DNA from: Rhynchosporium graminicola
Lineage: Eukaryota; Ascomycota; Leotiomycetes; Helotiales; Ploettnerulaceae
DNA length: 64,000 bases
Reading direction: 5' to 3'
Assembly: GCA_900074885.1 (NCBI GenBank)
Contig: FJUW01000015.1
Location: 897,160 to 961,159, forward strand
Position numbers and translations under genes: made by a program. Under the pieces are notes generated by a model that was not told the origin of the DNA, ran no database searches, and worked only from the letters and a program-made list of their open reading frames with translations. Shown one piece after another: positions 10,836-22,442 of the stretch (its first letter is position 1; every line of letters begins with the position of its first letter).

Positions 10836-10890
10836 ATTAGCTCGATAGTTAGAGGAACTCGCCTCTTTTAACTTAGTTATTAAGTATATA
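9564..10890 (+). pseudogene. pol: Z2 reverse transcriptase/RNase H, assembly copy 2
   Basis: Same reading as 8005-9271 (RT palm near 9935-9975, catalytic strand near 10130-10155, RNase H from about 10555) but it runs on beyond the overlap through the RNase H end (LARQLEELASFNLVIKYI near 10840-10885). It is interrupted at 10890 by the solo LTR. RNase H would remove the RNA template during cDNA synthesis. In-frame stops are RIP-type. Confidence 0.82.
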
Positions 10891-11035
10891 TATAACGGGA
10901 GCAGCGATAAGCAACTACTCCGCCAACTGACCAAAAGGTACTTGAACTGAATGTAATCAGTTCAGCTTATCAGGTATAAGTAGAGGGAAGGCTATTGGCT
11001 TTTACTTGTCAGGGGGTAACCGCTACCCCGTGACA
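10891..11035 (+). mobile_element. 145-bp solo LTR or MITE
   Basis: Bounded by TATAACGGGAG and CCCCGTGACA with ATATA on both sides (10886-10890 and 11036-11040). It has no partner in the window, so it is either a solo LTR or a small terminal-inverted-repeat element: its two ends are partly inverted copies. It keeps many CpA and TpG sites, unlike its host. Removing it rejoins the Z2 frame. No coding potential. Confidence 0.7.
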
Positions 11036-11040
11036 ATATA

Positions 11041-11347
11041 TAAGGAAAAGATAATATATAAGTAGATACTCTAAGTAGATTACTAAGTTATAAGAATAAT
11101 AAGATCTATAATAAGATTACTTTACTTAAATAGCTAAATAATAGAGATATAGTTATTAGTATCTAAGAAGCTGCTACGATTAAGTAAGAAATTAAGAGAC
11201 TTTAGTATAATACCTTAAAGGAAGCTTAGAAGAAAGATAGAATATCCCTAGATAAGACTAAGGAACTTATTATAAGAAATATAATTAAGAATAGTATTAT
11301 ACGAGTTAATAGTAAAATTTAGCTTCTGCTAAGCTTAGTAGAAGTAT
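11041..11347 (+). pseudogene. pol: Z2 RNase H-integrase linker
   Basis: The frame resumes after the solo LTR with DNIQADTLSRL-like residues near 11055-11085, the usual end of Ty3/Gypsy RNase H. It then runs through an acidic linker into the integrase N-terminal region, where A2 has inserted at the AGTAT target. It continues at 49706. Confidence 0.75.
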
Positions 11348-11551
11348 TATGACGGCGCATGGTATACGTGGCAGATACGGGCCAGTATCGGTGCCTTAGG
11401 CATACCCTCCTTATATATATAGAGGTGCAGACTCCTTCAGAGCTCTGTATCTTTCTGTTTCCTTTGTACTAGACTATATAAGGATCGTTCTTAACCTCCC
11501 TACTTGTTTTATTCCTGCTCGTATATTATCTAGAGCCCTTATATCATTATA
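11348..11551 (+). repeat. 5' LTR of A2, 204 bp
   Basis: Starts TATGACGGCGCAT and ends ATATCATTATA. Its last third differs from the A1/A3 LTR type (CTAGAGCCC in place of CGCCTTGAG). Confidence 0.92.
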
Positions 11552-12081
11552 TTAAACAGAAAGATCAAGACCGCCGGAGATAGTATTAAATAATATCTCA
11601 CCTAGAAAGCTCGATTACAGACGAACTCTTTAACCTCTTTATTAAGTATTCTATTATCTTTATTATTTTAATACAGTTTCGGCGCATATACGTACCTATC
11701 TCGACTATATATATAACTCTCTGATTCGACAGTTAGGCTTTCAAAGGAGCTAAGATTCCGGAGATCTCTTAGATAGCTAGAGATTTAGGTATAATTAACG
11801 CTCAGAAGTACTAGTTTTATAAGTCACTCTCGGATACTCGAATTACCCCTCTTATGTAAGGTTATAACAGACGAATTTTAGGTAGAAACTTCCCTTAAGG
11901 CCCTGAAAATTCATTATCCCCTCACCCGACTTCAACCTTCCGAAAGTAGCTCTAATAGCGAAAAACCTTACTTTTAGGCTAGAACGAAATAGCTTATTAC
12001 CCTAGCGGAAATTACCGGAATTCGACTCGTAATCCCTATACCCCGGTATAATTTATCCCCCTCGGCAGAATCGACCTCCCT
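11552..12081 (+). other. A2 5' leader
   Basis: Non-coding leader beginning TTAAACAGAAAGATCAAGA, shared with A3 and in part with E. It includes one 185-bp unit at about 11935-12081, cut by insertion of B at TCCCT and continued at 49069. No canonical TGG-type tRNA primer-binding site is visible. Confidence 0.75.
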
Positions 12082-12263
12082 TATAATGGGTCTGTGCGCC
12101 TAGTGCCTCCTACTCCTGTATTTCAGAATTGGAGAGAAAGGAAGAACTTTCTCTCCTTAGTAATTAGTTTCTATATTAACTAGATTATTACTAGCGAACC
12201 TCTAGCGACTATTCTACTATTCTATTATACCTATTTACCTCAGCGTACTAAGTGATTATTATA
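12082..12263 (+). repeat. 5' LTR of B, 182 bp
   Basis: Starts TATAATGGGTCTG and ends GTGATTATTATA; matches 48882-49063. Confidence 0.92.
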
Positions 12264-12615
12264 TTCTAATTACTTTTACTTAATATTAGCCTAAATAGTT
12301 ATAATAGCTTAAAGCGGAGAATCCTCTATTATATTAACTCGACTTATACTCTAAGACGACTCTATTAGGGCCTAGGTAATACCCGGCGATATACTAGTAG
12401 ATAACTTTTTAGTTCTATAAGAGAAACTCCGATTACTAAAGAAATAGAATAATATCCTAGATAACCTTATAATTAAGTACTAACGAATATTTAGTAAAGA
12501 TCTTACTTAATACCCTCCGGAAGCTACTATAAGAGCACGACTCTACTAAGCTTATATATCTGAAGACCTTACTCTAAGTATAAATAGAGATACTAGTCGA
12601 TTAGTAGCTCCTGAA
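12264..12615 (+). other. B 5' leader
   Basis: Between the LTR and the first convincing Gag residues. Parts can be read in frame but I find no clear motif and no canonical primer-binding site. Confidence 0.4.
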
Positions 12616-13500
12616 GAATCGCTAATTCCTCGCTAGGATAAAGGTAAATATATAATTCTACTAGAATATAAGAGTAAGAGCTAAAGAGAGCTTACTAAGT
12701 ACTTATAAGCTTATAACTAAGTCTTTAACTATAATACTAAAGAGTATCTAACTAATCTTATTAAGATTAAATAAGTAGTAGTACTACTCTATAAGGAACT
12801 AGCGAACACCTGAGAAAAGTTCAGGAAGTATACTCTAGATTCCCTTTATAAGATAACCTAGGAAAGTTATAAAGAGTTCCTAGCGAATCTCTAGCTACTT
12901 CTTATCTTATAAAAAGTAGCTAACTTATAAGACTATAAGAATACTCGCTAGAGATTAGGTTAACTAATCAGGGAGTTTATTAATTATTTAGAAGAGAAAG
13001 AAGAATAACTTGAACTTTTTACTAAGTATTAATTATAAGATATCTTATTTAATAAGATCTGCTTAGAGATTCACTAGAAAATCGTTAAGAATAGCTAAGC
13101 TAATAGACTTTAGACCCGAGACTAAGTTATTTCTGCTATTACTCTTTAAGAGACTTATACTCTATCTAGAGATACTAATAGTAATAAAAGATAGAGGGAA
13201 CCTAAAGAGCAGAAATATAAGGAGTTAAACGCGAAGAAGAACGACTCGTATAAGTACTAGTAAAGAACTAACGATCGATAAGATAAGAGCTAATAAAGAT
13301 AAGAAAAAAGGAAAGATCTAAATAGTATACTTATTAGGGATTAGCTAATAAGATAGGATATCTCTAAGGTTTAGTACTACTCTTATAATAAATATAGATA
13401 TATCTCTCCGAACTATCTAAAATTAAATATTAGCGATACTAAAGATAAACGCTAAAGAAAGCTATAACTCGTAGTATCTTCTACGTCCGGATTAGGTTTA
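12616..13500 (+). pseudogene. gag: B Gag remnant with zinc knuckle
   Basis: A long frame rich in Lys, Glu and Gln with capsid-like helices (KEFLANL, LGQLIREFINYLEEKEE near 12955-13005). It ends in a basic stretch (KRQREPKEQKYKEL near 13190-13225) and a zinc knuckle at about 13371-13420 that now reads QYYSYNKYRYISPNY; the pattern fits C-X2-C-X4-H-X4-C after TGT-to-TAT and CAT-to-TAT changes. Gag would package element RNA into virus-like particles. Stops are RIP-type. It runs into protease without a clear break. Confidence 0.78.
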
Positions 13501-14546
13501 CTAGATAATAAAATAGAAATCTAAATAAAGATTCTATCTTAGGGTAAGTAGAAATCGATAACTACTCTTATTAATAGTAGAGCAGAAGATAACTTTATAT
13601 TAAGACTAGTTACTAAAGAATACGAGCTTGAACTTACTAGCGAAGAACTAAGGACTTTCTAGATACTTTTACGAAATAAAAGCGTTATCTTTAGTATTAT
13701 AGTCGCCTAGGTAAAGATAGCCGATTCGATTAGATAGACTAGAGTCGATACTCTTCGGCTAAGAGTCATCGATATGCTAAGTATAGACCTGATATTAGAG
13801 TAGCTATAGTTAGAGGATATAGATCCTCAGATAAGCTTTAAGAATAAGTAATAGAGGTTCCCTTATAATTTAAAGGACTCCGATAGCCTTAATATTATAG
13901 TACCTCGAGCTTTTGCGACTCTTATTAACGAATAGAAATCTCCTATATACGCTATAATACTTAACTTGCATACGATACGCTAGATAGATACTGGCGATAC
14001 GCTTACTATTCCCTCTATATATAGTAACTTTAAGGACGTATTCTCTAAGAAGAAAGGAAGCGAGCTACCTCTATTAGAGGGCTATTAATACGCTATCGAG
14101 TTGGAACTAGGATCAAAGATACCTTATTCTCTAATCTATAACCTCTCTAAGAAGGAACTAGAGGTTCTCCGGGAATACCTCGACTTATTAGAGGCGAAGG
14201 GTTAGATAAGAAAGAGTAAGAGTCCTGCAGATATACCTATTCTTTTTATACTTAAGAAAGATAGTAGCTTTCGATTATATATCGATTACTAGGCTCTGAA
14301 TAAAATTGTAATTAAGGATTAGTACCCTTTACTATTAATTAGCGAAACGCTAGATAGGCTCCGGGATACTAGAGTATTTACTAAATTAGACTTATAAAAC
14401 GCTTATTACCGCGTTCGAATCCGCTAGGGTAATGAATAGAAAACTGTATTCCGTACCTGATATAAGCACTACGAGTACTAGGTTATGCCGTTTGGATTAT
14501 CAAATGCGCTAGTGACTTTCCAGGTATTTATTAACGATATACTAGC
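13501..14546 (+). pseudogene. pol: B protease and N-terminal reverse transcriptase
   Basis: The protease active site reads TTLINSRAEDNFILR near 13560-13605, where a DSGAEDNFI-like motif is expected, so both Asp and Gly are mutated. The RT begins with the typical approach (DVFSKKKGSELP, then YQYAIELE...IPYS near 14030-14130) and reaches SFRLYIDY near 14265 and VMPFGLSNALVTFQVFINDILA near 14483-14546. It is cut there by element C at CTAGC and resumes at 44685 with the catalytic strand. Confidence 0.85.
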
Positions 14547-14762
14547 TGTCACGACCTGTACGTGAGGAGCCTCAGGCCTCCAGGCACGACGGGATAAGCG
14601 AGCCTTAGCAACCGCGGCAGATTAGTCAGCATAGCCCTACGGCTATACCTTAAGGAAGGAGTCGAGAGTAGAACCTCTCCTTCTTATCTTTTCTTCTCTT
14701 TACTACGCGTACCCTTAAGGGCGAATATAAGTCGTTATTACTCCCTGTACCCTGCTGTAATA
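14547..14762 (+). repeat. 5' LTR of C, 216 bp
   Basis: Starts TGTCACGACCTG and ends GCTGTAATA; matches 44464-44679 with RIP-type differences. Confidence 0.93.
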
Positions 14763-15500
14763 TAAGAAAAGATTAATTACCTCGCTAGGAAGTAGTAATA
14801 TCTATTTAGAAGCCTTAAAGCTAGTACTACCTTCTTAGTACGACTTCTACGACTTCTACCCTACCTATACTCGATAACTTCGACTATACGCGCTATCTAC
14901 TTCTATACCTTAGAAGTAGAGTATTTCAGAGAAAGCTTAACTCCCTCCCTTAAATTAGTATTACTTCTATAGTATAATTCCACTAAAAAACCCTATTACG
15001 ATATTTTTTATGCCCTTAGCCTCGTGCTCAGCTTTACGTATCCTCGACCTTAAACCCTCCTAATATCGCAACTTCTACGAACCTCTACGACCTCTGCGAA
15101 GCTCCCTCCTACGATTCTAACTCTATATATACCTATAAGAAGAGAACTCGATAGCCGAAGTAAAGTGAACTCGTAAAAGGAATCTAAAGTGAACCTAATT
15201 AGTAACCTCCTAATACCTCAAATATATACTCTACTAAGGGACTTTAAGAACGTGCTTACTCTCGCGCTATATTAATCTTTACCCTTTTAAATAAGTTACT
15301 ATTAAGCTTTAGGTCCCTCTTAAGCGCGTTTTTTAGCTATAGCAGGCCCTCCTATATATAACCGCGCTGAAGCACTCGAGAGCCCTCTATACTAGATAGA
15401 CTCGAGTTCCCCGAACAGAAGACAAGTAGAAGCGCGCTAGCGGAGGATACTATTAGAGATACTATTAAGAGTAATAGTATTAAGAAAGAAACTAGTTTAG
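14763..15500 (+). other. C 5' leader
   Basis: About 0.74 kb between the LTR and the first clear Gag residues. I see pyrimidine-rich stretches and no convincing frame or canonical primer-binding site. Confidence 0.45.
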
Positions 15501-15873
15501 GGTTTATTAATAACGACTTCAAGAAGCGGACGAGGAACTTATACCTCAGCCCGAGTCTCTAAAACCTCTAAAGTTAACCTTAACTATCGATACTACTACC
15601 GCACTCCTACTTATATTACTATTAATCTCTCCTATCTCGGAGACTGAATCTACTACTCTTACTCTTATTACTAGAGAAAGCACTCTATTAGTTATTATAG
15701 CGGAAACACTTACCTTTAACGCTACGCAGATAAAATAGATTACTAATCTAGTTACTACTAGTAAGACTATTAGAGCTAGAGATAATATTACTACTTGTTA
15801 GGCCCGCGCTCTTACTATAGATCTCTAGCTACCTATTAATTACTACTTTCTAAAGATTAATTAAGCTATTACT
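15501..15873 (+). pseudogene. gag: C Gag, N-terminal part
   Basis: Thr/Leu-rich N-terminal region reading ETESTTLTLITRESTLL near 15645-15695 and TQIKQITNLVTTSKTIRARDN near 15725-15790. It ends at LKINQAIT where D2 has inserted at TTACT. The frame continues at 22443 with PIDAYKIRYS. Position after the leader and the zinc knuckle further on identify it as Gag. Confidence 0.72.
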
Positions 15874-16108
15874 TGTGACGCTTACTCTAGAAAGGTCTCA
15901 AAACTACCTGAGTAATAAGACCTCATATTACTATGAATATAAAGTAGTAAGAATCACTTAAGAATCTATAACTAAGGAGTAAAGAAGTAGAGAGAGAATA
16001 GAAGTATATATATGAAAAGGGGACCCTAAACTCTACTCGTGTAATCTCGCTTAGTAGTAAGTGTTTCCACTAATAGGGAGAGACCTCCAAACCTAACTAG
16101 TCGTTATA
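15874..16108 (-). repeat. 3' LTR of D2, 235 bp
   Basis: Plus-strand start TGTGACGCTTAC, end ACTAGTCGTTATA. The minus-strand polypurine tract follows at 16109-16122. Confidence 0.93.
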
Positions 16109-16129
16109 CTACTCCCTCCTCCGAAAAAA

Positions 16130-16143
16130 GCTCGCCCTCGAGC
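16130..16143 (-). promoter_or_regulatory. Pre-PPT hairpin of D2
   Basis: Minus strand GCTCG-AGGG-CGAGC, same place as in D1. Confidence 0.6.
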
Positions 16144-19100
16144 GTTAGTTTATCTCCTTATTACTATTAAGGTAGTCGTAATTATTAATTCTATCGTAGA
16201 AAGCTTTTAGCTAATTAGGTAATCTAGCAGGAGGTCTAGCTTATATTAAGTTATTAAAGTGGAATTATTATAGCTTAGTAGGAGCGTATTTAACGTCTAT
16301 AGCGTCGTACTATATAAGATCGACGTCTTGATTTAACTAGGAAACTCGGTATAAGAGGCTATTACGCTACTTATAGCACGTAAGTATATCTTCGATCTCC
16401 TATTTATCGTTACTAGTAATATTAATAAGTAATAGCAGTAGTAAGGTTTATCTTAGTAAGGGGTCGTTTAGATACTTCTATAGCTTAGTAGCAGGGAATA
16501 TGTTATATACTTTTATACTAGCAGGGAGCTCTAAGCGATAAGAGCTTCTGACCTTTTCAATTATACGAAAGGGTCTATTAGTCAGGAAGTCGAGTTTTTT
16601 ACTAGGTCGAGTACTCGTAAAGTAACGTATATCTAGCTAGATAAAGTCGTCTATAGTAAAGTCGACTTCATAGCGTAAGCGATTATAGGATTAGGCTATC
16701 TTAGCTTATGCATATTAGAGGCTTAATTAAGTAGTAGTCTAAGTATCGCGCAGATAATTAGTATAATCTAGAGCTTACTAAGTATTTAACTTATCAGCAG
16801 GTATAGTAGAGTTAAGTAAGTCTTTCTAATTCTAATTAACGCGGGGTATATATCTATAAACAACTTCGAAGGGTAAGAGACCTCTAAGGGATTCGTAAGG
16901 GAAAGTTATCTAGGCGTAGTCTATAATAAGTAAGAACTCCGACTAGTTGTCTTAATAGTAAGAGATAAAAGGTCGTAATCTGCGTTAGAGATATTAATTA
17001 TAGATCTCTATTTAGCTATCTATTTATAGGTAATCTACTATAGAAAGCTATCTTTTAGTACTAAGAATCGTAATAACTATAGTCCAAAAATAAGAAACGA
17101 ATTAAGGCCCTCTATTAGAGGTAATTATTAATAGAGCTCCGAAATAGTAGTATATGTAGTATAAGTAAAGCTTTATAAGGTCGCGCGTATCAGAGGTCTT
17201 TAAGTATAGAATACTAATTACTTATTTACTAAAACAGTTAATAAATATAAGAATATTATTATAGCTATATTTATCGCAGTTAAAGCTATAGTAATCGACT
17301 ATAATATACTCCTATAGACGTAATAATATAAGCAGAAGTTAGAGGAGGCCCGGTTTCTTATCACGCGGCACTTAAATTCGTTAGTAAGTATAATAGTTAC
17401 AGTAATACTAGTTAATAGTTAAAGCGATTCCGTACTACTAGTATTATAATACTAGCAGTTATAAGGTCTTCTTTACACTTAGATAAGCAGTCTCTAATCA
17501 GTTATATACTTCGCGTATAAGTAGCGTACGAAAGTATAAGACGTCAGGTATAATTAGTCTTCCTTTATAAAGTAGAAGATCTTTTTCTATAGTTAGTTTT
17601 CTAGGAGTAGAAGAAAGAGCTTATTTCCGTAAAGCTTAGAGTAATAGTATAATACGATTAGCATTAAGTACTTACTATACTATAGAAAAGACTAGCGATA
17701 GGTCAGCGACTTCTAAGGTATTAATAAGCTTAAAGTTATCTATAGAGTCGAAGCTATTCCGGAGGTTACTTATAAGCAGTACTAGATCGATTTAGTCTTC
17801 GCGTAGCAGCTACTATAAACGCTAAGTTCTTTTAGCGTTATTCTAGTCGTCTAATTCATCTATTCTACGAGAGAGAGCGTTAGCGAGTAGATTATACTTC
17901 CTAGGTTAATAGGTAATCATAAAGTTATAATCTGCGAGTAGCTTAGCTTATTAGGCTTATCATGCGTTTAGCTATTTAGAGATCATAAAGTACTTAAGAG
18001 CTTTATAATTAGTAATAACGCGGATCTAATATAGTACGCATACGAGCTCAGATCTCAAGTTACTAAAAGATCGTATAATTAAAAGAATTTCCTTATTATA
18101 AATAGCGTAATTAAGCTCGGCAGGTAATATAGTCTTAGAGAAGTAAGCTACTAGGAACTAGTCTTCGTCGTGCTATTATAATAGCACACCTACTATTACT
18201 CTATCACTAGCGTCTATTTCGATCATATAAGGTAAATATTACTAATAGTAGTGGAGGAGTAGTGCCGAAGTGAGAGCGTGCTTTAGGTAATTAAAGGTAT
18301 CTTTACACTCCCTAGCGAACCGAAATAATATGTTATTTTTAATAAGTTATATAAGAGGTTTTATAATAATTCCGTAATCCTTAATAAATTATTAGTAGAA
18401 GTTATAAAAGCCTAAGAACAATTATACGCCCTTAACTATAGTCGGGTAATTCTAAGATTATATAATATTAACCTTCTTAGGGTCTACCTCGATCCCAGAA
18501 GTAGAGATAATAAATCTAAGGTATTTAGTATAAGTAATATTAAATTCACACTTCTTAAGGTTAGCTTATAATCTAGCGTCTTATAATCGTTATAGCACCT
18601 TATATACGTATAATTAATACTATAGTAAGTCGTTAGAGTAGATTAGAATATCGTCTAGATATACTATATAGAAGTCGTCTAAGTAGTCGAATAAGATATT
18701 ATTTATATATCGCTAGTATATCGTAAGGCCGTTAGTCAGACCGAAAGGGAGTACCTTACACTTATATATACTATAACGAATCCGGAAAGTCGTATACTCT
18801 TTAGAGGCTAGATCTATTCGAATTCGGTAGAACGCCTAGCGAATATCTAGTTTAGTGAATATCTTAGCAGTAGAGATTCTAGCTAGCGTTTTATCAATTA
18901 ATAGCAGTAGATATTAATCTTTCCTCGTAAGGTTATTAAGTACGCGAAAGTCGATATAGAATCTTAGACTTCTATTAGCTTTCTTAACGAAAAGAATAAG
19001 TATAGCGTATAATACTTAAGAAAGTTTAATAAAACCTTTAGCTAAGTTATTAGTAATATACGCCTTAACGACTTCAAGTTCTTTAGCTAATATCTTATAT

Positions 19101-20650
19101 AAGAGGGAGTATTTGAGATTCTTCTTAGCTCTTTCCTTAAGCTTAATTCGGTAATCGTATAAGCGATAAGGAGGGAGAATATCGCTAGCTTCCTTAGAAA
19201 AGACGTGTACTTACTAGCTATACTCGTAAGAGATCTATAGTTCTAAATCTAATTCGCTTAAGCTAATAGTAAATTACTAGGTAGTTTTACGATATTCCGT
19301 AAGGTCGATAGTTAAAGATACGATAGTAGTATTACGTTACTGAACTGCGATTCGGTTATTAAGAAGCTTATCTATCTCGTAAAAAGTAATAAAGAAGATC
19401 TTATCGTTAGAAGACTTCTAGCGTTTATATAAGAAATAGAAAGCTAGGCCGCTAATCGTATAAATCTCTAGCGTAGGAGGCTCTAGAAGAGGTCTAAGTA
19501 TACGAGGTAATCTTTATCGCTTCCGAAATATCGTAGTAGCTATTTTTATACTTTAAGTAGCTTCTATTAAGTCGCGAGACAGTATTCCGAGTAACTATTA
19601 GTTCATAATATGAATTATATAGGTATAGTCTTATACGTAAGTCTTTGATATAGAGACTTCTAATTAAAGTTAAAGTAGAGATTCACGCGGGATATAAGCG
19701 ATAATATCGCTAAATCGTACGCACTTCGGCTATATATTAGTAGCTTCTCTAGAGTATAAAGACTTCTCTTTACTACTCTGTTCTTATTCTTCAAGTAATA
19801 AATACTTAGGCTTATTATATCTATAATAAGTAATATAAACGCTAGAGAAATAGTCCTAACTAATTAGTAGTAGTCATAGAGAATTAGTTACCTATAGAAT
19901 ACTCTCTAAAGGAGAGTTTTAGATGTTTTTATAGCTATAAGTCTCCCTAGAAATACGCTTCCGAGCTAGTAATAGTTATTTAATAATAAAAATAGAGTTA
20001 ATAATAGCTCGAATATTAACAGGAGAGTTAGCTGCGCTTTACTATTCCTTGTACGCTTCCTAGAACTAATTAAGGCATTCGTTTCGTTCGTTAGCGTCGT
20101 ATTAGTAGCGCTAGTAAGTATAGTATTTACGTAAGTCCTTGATCTCGATCAGAGAGCTATAAATGTTACTAAGAGGAGTATATAATAGCTAAATAATCTG
20201 TTATTTAGAGGTATCTAAGAGTACTTAATATTCCGAAAGCCAGGTCCTTCCGAGTATAATACTATAGTTTCCGAGAGTAGTAATAAGAAAAGGGGTAAAT
20301 ACCTAAACGCGACGATCTACTATCAAATTAAGTATTATATAGTAACTAATAGTACTACTATTAATACTATTAAAGCCTTTAATAGGAATTACGTTTAGCA
20401 GAAAGTAAATTAAAAGTTTTAAGAAGAAGGAAAGGGATTTAAGAAAAGAATAATTAATAAAATAGTATCTATTAGCTCTAGAATCGAGAAGTGCAGGTAG
20501 CTTATATAAGAGTCTATTCTTAGTAAGAGTAGCACGTATAATAAATAATTAACTACTAAGAAGCTTCGTAAGGTTAAGATATCGTATATCTCGTATACTA
20601 CCTAAGAAGGAGTCTTTCCCTAGGCGTAGTCTTTTACTAGTAGTTTAATA
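16144..20650 (-). pseudogene. pol: D2 pol remnant (protease to chromodomain)
   Basis: Read right to left: protease near 20450-20560, where the aligned D3 copy shows ALLDSRANRY; RT approach and palm near 18650-19110 (LRFYIDFRVLNN, then YLDDFYIVYLDDILIYS near 18630-18685); RNase H near 17880-18260 (PYMIEIDASDRVIVGVLL); integrase near 16620-17500; GPY/F-like module near 16490-16620; chromodomain near 16220-16410. This order and the C-terminal chromodomain define a Ty3/Gypsy chromovirus. Stops are TAG/TAA/TGA at former Trp, Gln and Arg codons; I noticed no large deletion. Confidence 0.85.
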
Positions 20651-22130
20651 TACTCCTAGGCGTTATCGTACGTTTCTTTATTATTATTATCTTCTAGCTC
20701 GCTATTAATATTATTATTAGTATTAATTATATTAATTCGATACGGAGTATTAGGTCGAGCTGACGATAAGCGTAAGTATAAAGTAAGCGTAAAGTAACAA
20801 GGAGTATTCGCCGGCGATTATATACGAGGCGTATCGTTTCGTGCAGAGTATAATACTTATTTACTAGTCGCACTAGTATTCTTAAGCGTAAGAAGACTAA
20901 TTTACAGATAAGAAGAGGAGTTAGTACTATAGCGCTAGGAGGAGATATTTATAGGGCGTTCCCGAGTCGCGCTAGCTTTAGCCGAAGACTCGGAATAGTA
21001 AGTCTTTTCAATAAATTAACCTTAGTCTTTAGCTTATATAGCCTTAATATATTCTTCTAGTATCCTTAACGTTCGGTACTATTAGAAGAGCTATTTCCGT
21101 AGCTGTATAAGTAGCTTCTCCTATAAGTCCATTTTCAGAGTTAATTAATTATTTACTCTAGCTTTACGAGCTAGCGTACGAAACTTGTAATAGAATATCT
21201 AGAAAGTCTACTTATAATCTATCTTTAGCGCGGAGTAGCTAGCTCTTATAGTTTATTAGTTATATAGATTAGATAAGAAAGAGATAAGTTAAGTAATTAT
21301 ATCGAGTGAATCGATTATACTACTTTCTTCGTTATATTCTAGTTCTAAGAATAAGAGTTCTAGGTAGGTTCTAGCTATTCCTTCTGTTTAGTTAAGTAAC
21401 TAATCTTTATAGTGATCTTCGTTAATAAAGTAGCTAGAGTAGCGCCGGAAAGCGTTACGTATCTATACTTCCTAGAGTTTTAGAAAGTAGTCGATTCTAT
21501 TAGAGAGCTTATTTAGAAGGTTTAGTATCTTCTCTATACGCGTAGCGTATAATATTAATAATATTCCTCCGGTAGATTATTCTCGACGACGATTATTAGG
21601 CATAAGAGTAGCGTTATCTTCTTTAATTAATAGTAGTAGTATTATACGCGATTAAACGTTATCAAACGATATAAACTTAGTAGAGCGCTAAGTAGTTAAC
21701 TAGTATAGTTCCAGGAACTCGTCCTATAACTAGCGTAGTTCTATAGATAGGTTAGCGTTTAATTATCTCTCCTCCGCGAGCTTCCTTTCTGCCTCTTATA
21801 GCTAGTAAGCGCGGTCTTCCTATGAGTTACTTATAGTTACTATTAATATAAGAGTATTATTAGGGAGGTTTAGCGACTTAGTGAGTTCGTTAATTATAGT
21901 AGGAGTTAAGGAGCTCAACTCGGACGAGGCGTTATCGTAAGTACTCTCTACTATAGAGAGAGGTAAGTTAAAGTAAGTATTACGAGTCGCCGAAGAATAG
22001 GAAGTAGAAGGAGTCGGAGAACTAGTAGTCGATTTATCAGACTTAGGTTACTTCGGTTTAAGTACTATTCTTCAAGTTTATACTTAGTATAAGCCTTCTC
22101 TATATAGCATAGTCTCCTGCGTTTAATAGC
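20651..22130 (-). pseudogene. gag: D2 Gag remnant
   Basis: A hydrophilic frame after the 5' LTR. It contains a Gln/Glu-rich coiled-coil-like stretch (QLQEAERKLAEERQLNANL near 21735-21810), an aromatic capsid-like part (FRTLARKARVNN near 21170-21200) and a Ser/Thr/Asn-rich tail toward protease. No zinc knuckle was recognised with confidence. It equals 36100-37850 of D3, where part of the coiled-coil region is hidden by an assembly gap. Confidence 0.65.
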
Positions 22131-22202
22131 TCTAGGCATAGAGGTATGATATAAGTAGATATTTACTATCTTCCTAGACGTAAGTAAAAGAGTTATAGAT
22201 AA

Positions 22203-22437
22203 TATAACGCTTACTCTAGAAAGGTCTTAAAACTACCTAAGTAATAAGACCTCATATTACTATGAATATAAAGTAGTAAGAATTACTTAAGAATCTATAA
22301 CTAAGGAGTAAAGAAGTAGAGAGAGAATAGAAGTATATATATGAAAAGGGGACCCTAAAATCTACTCGTGTAATCTCGCTTAGCAGTAAGTGTTTCTACC
22401 AATAGGGAGAGACCTCCAAACCTGACCAGTCGTCACA
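22203..22437 (-). repeat. 5' LTR of D2, 235 bp
   Basis: Plus-strand start TATAACGCTTACTC, end GACCAGTCGTCACA. Confidence 0.93.
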
Positions 22438-22442
22438 TTACT

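Larger units (their letters stand above)
15874..22437 (-). mobile_element. Element D2, full-length chromovirus
   Basis: LTRs of 235 bp at both ends and TTACT on each side (15869-15873 and 22438-22442). Length 6564 bp, minus strand, uninterrupted by other elements: the best reference copy of family D here. Order on the minus strand: 5' LTR, gag, protease, RT, RNase H, integrase, chromodomain, hairpin, polypurine tract, 3' LTR. It sits in the gag of C. All frames are RIP-mutated. Confidence 0.95.
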
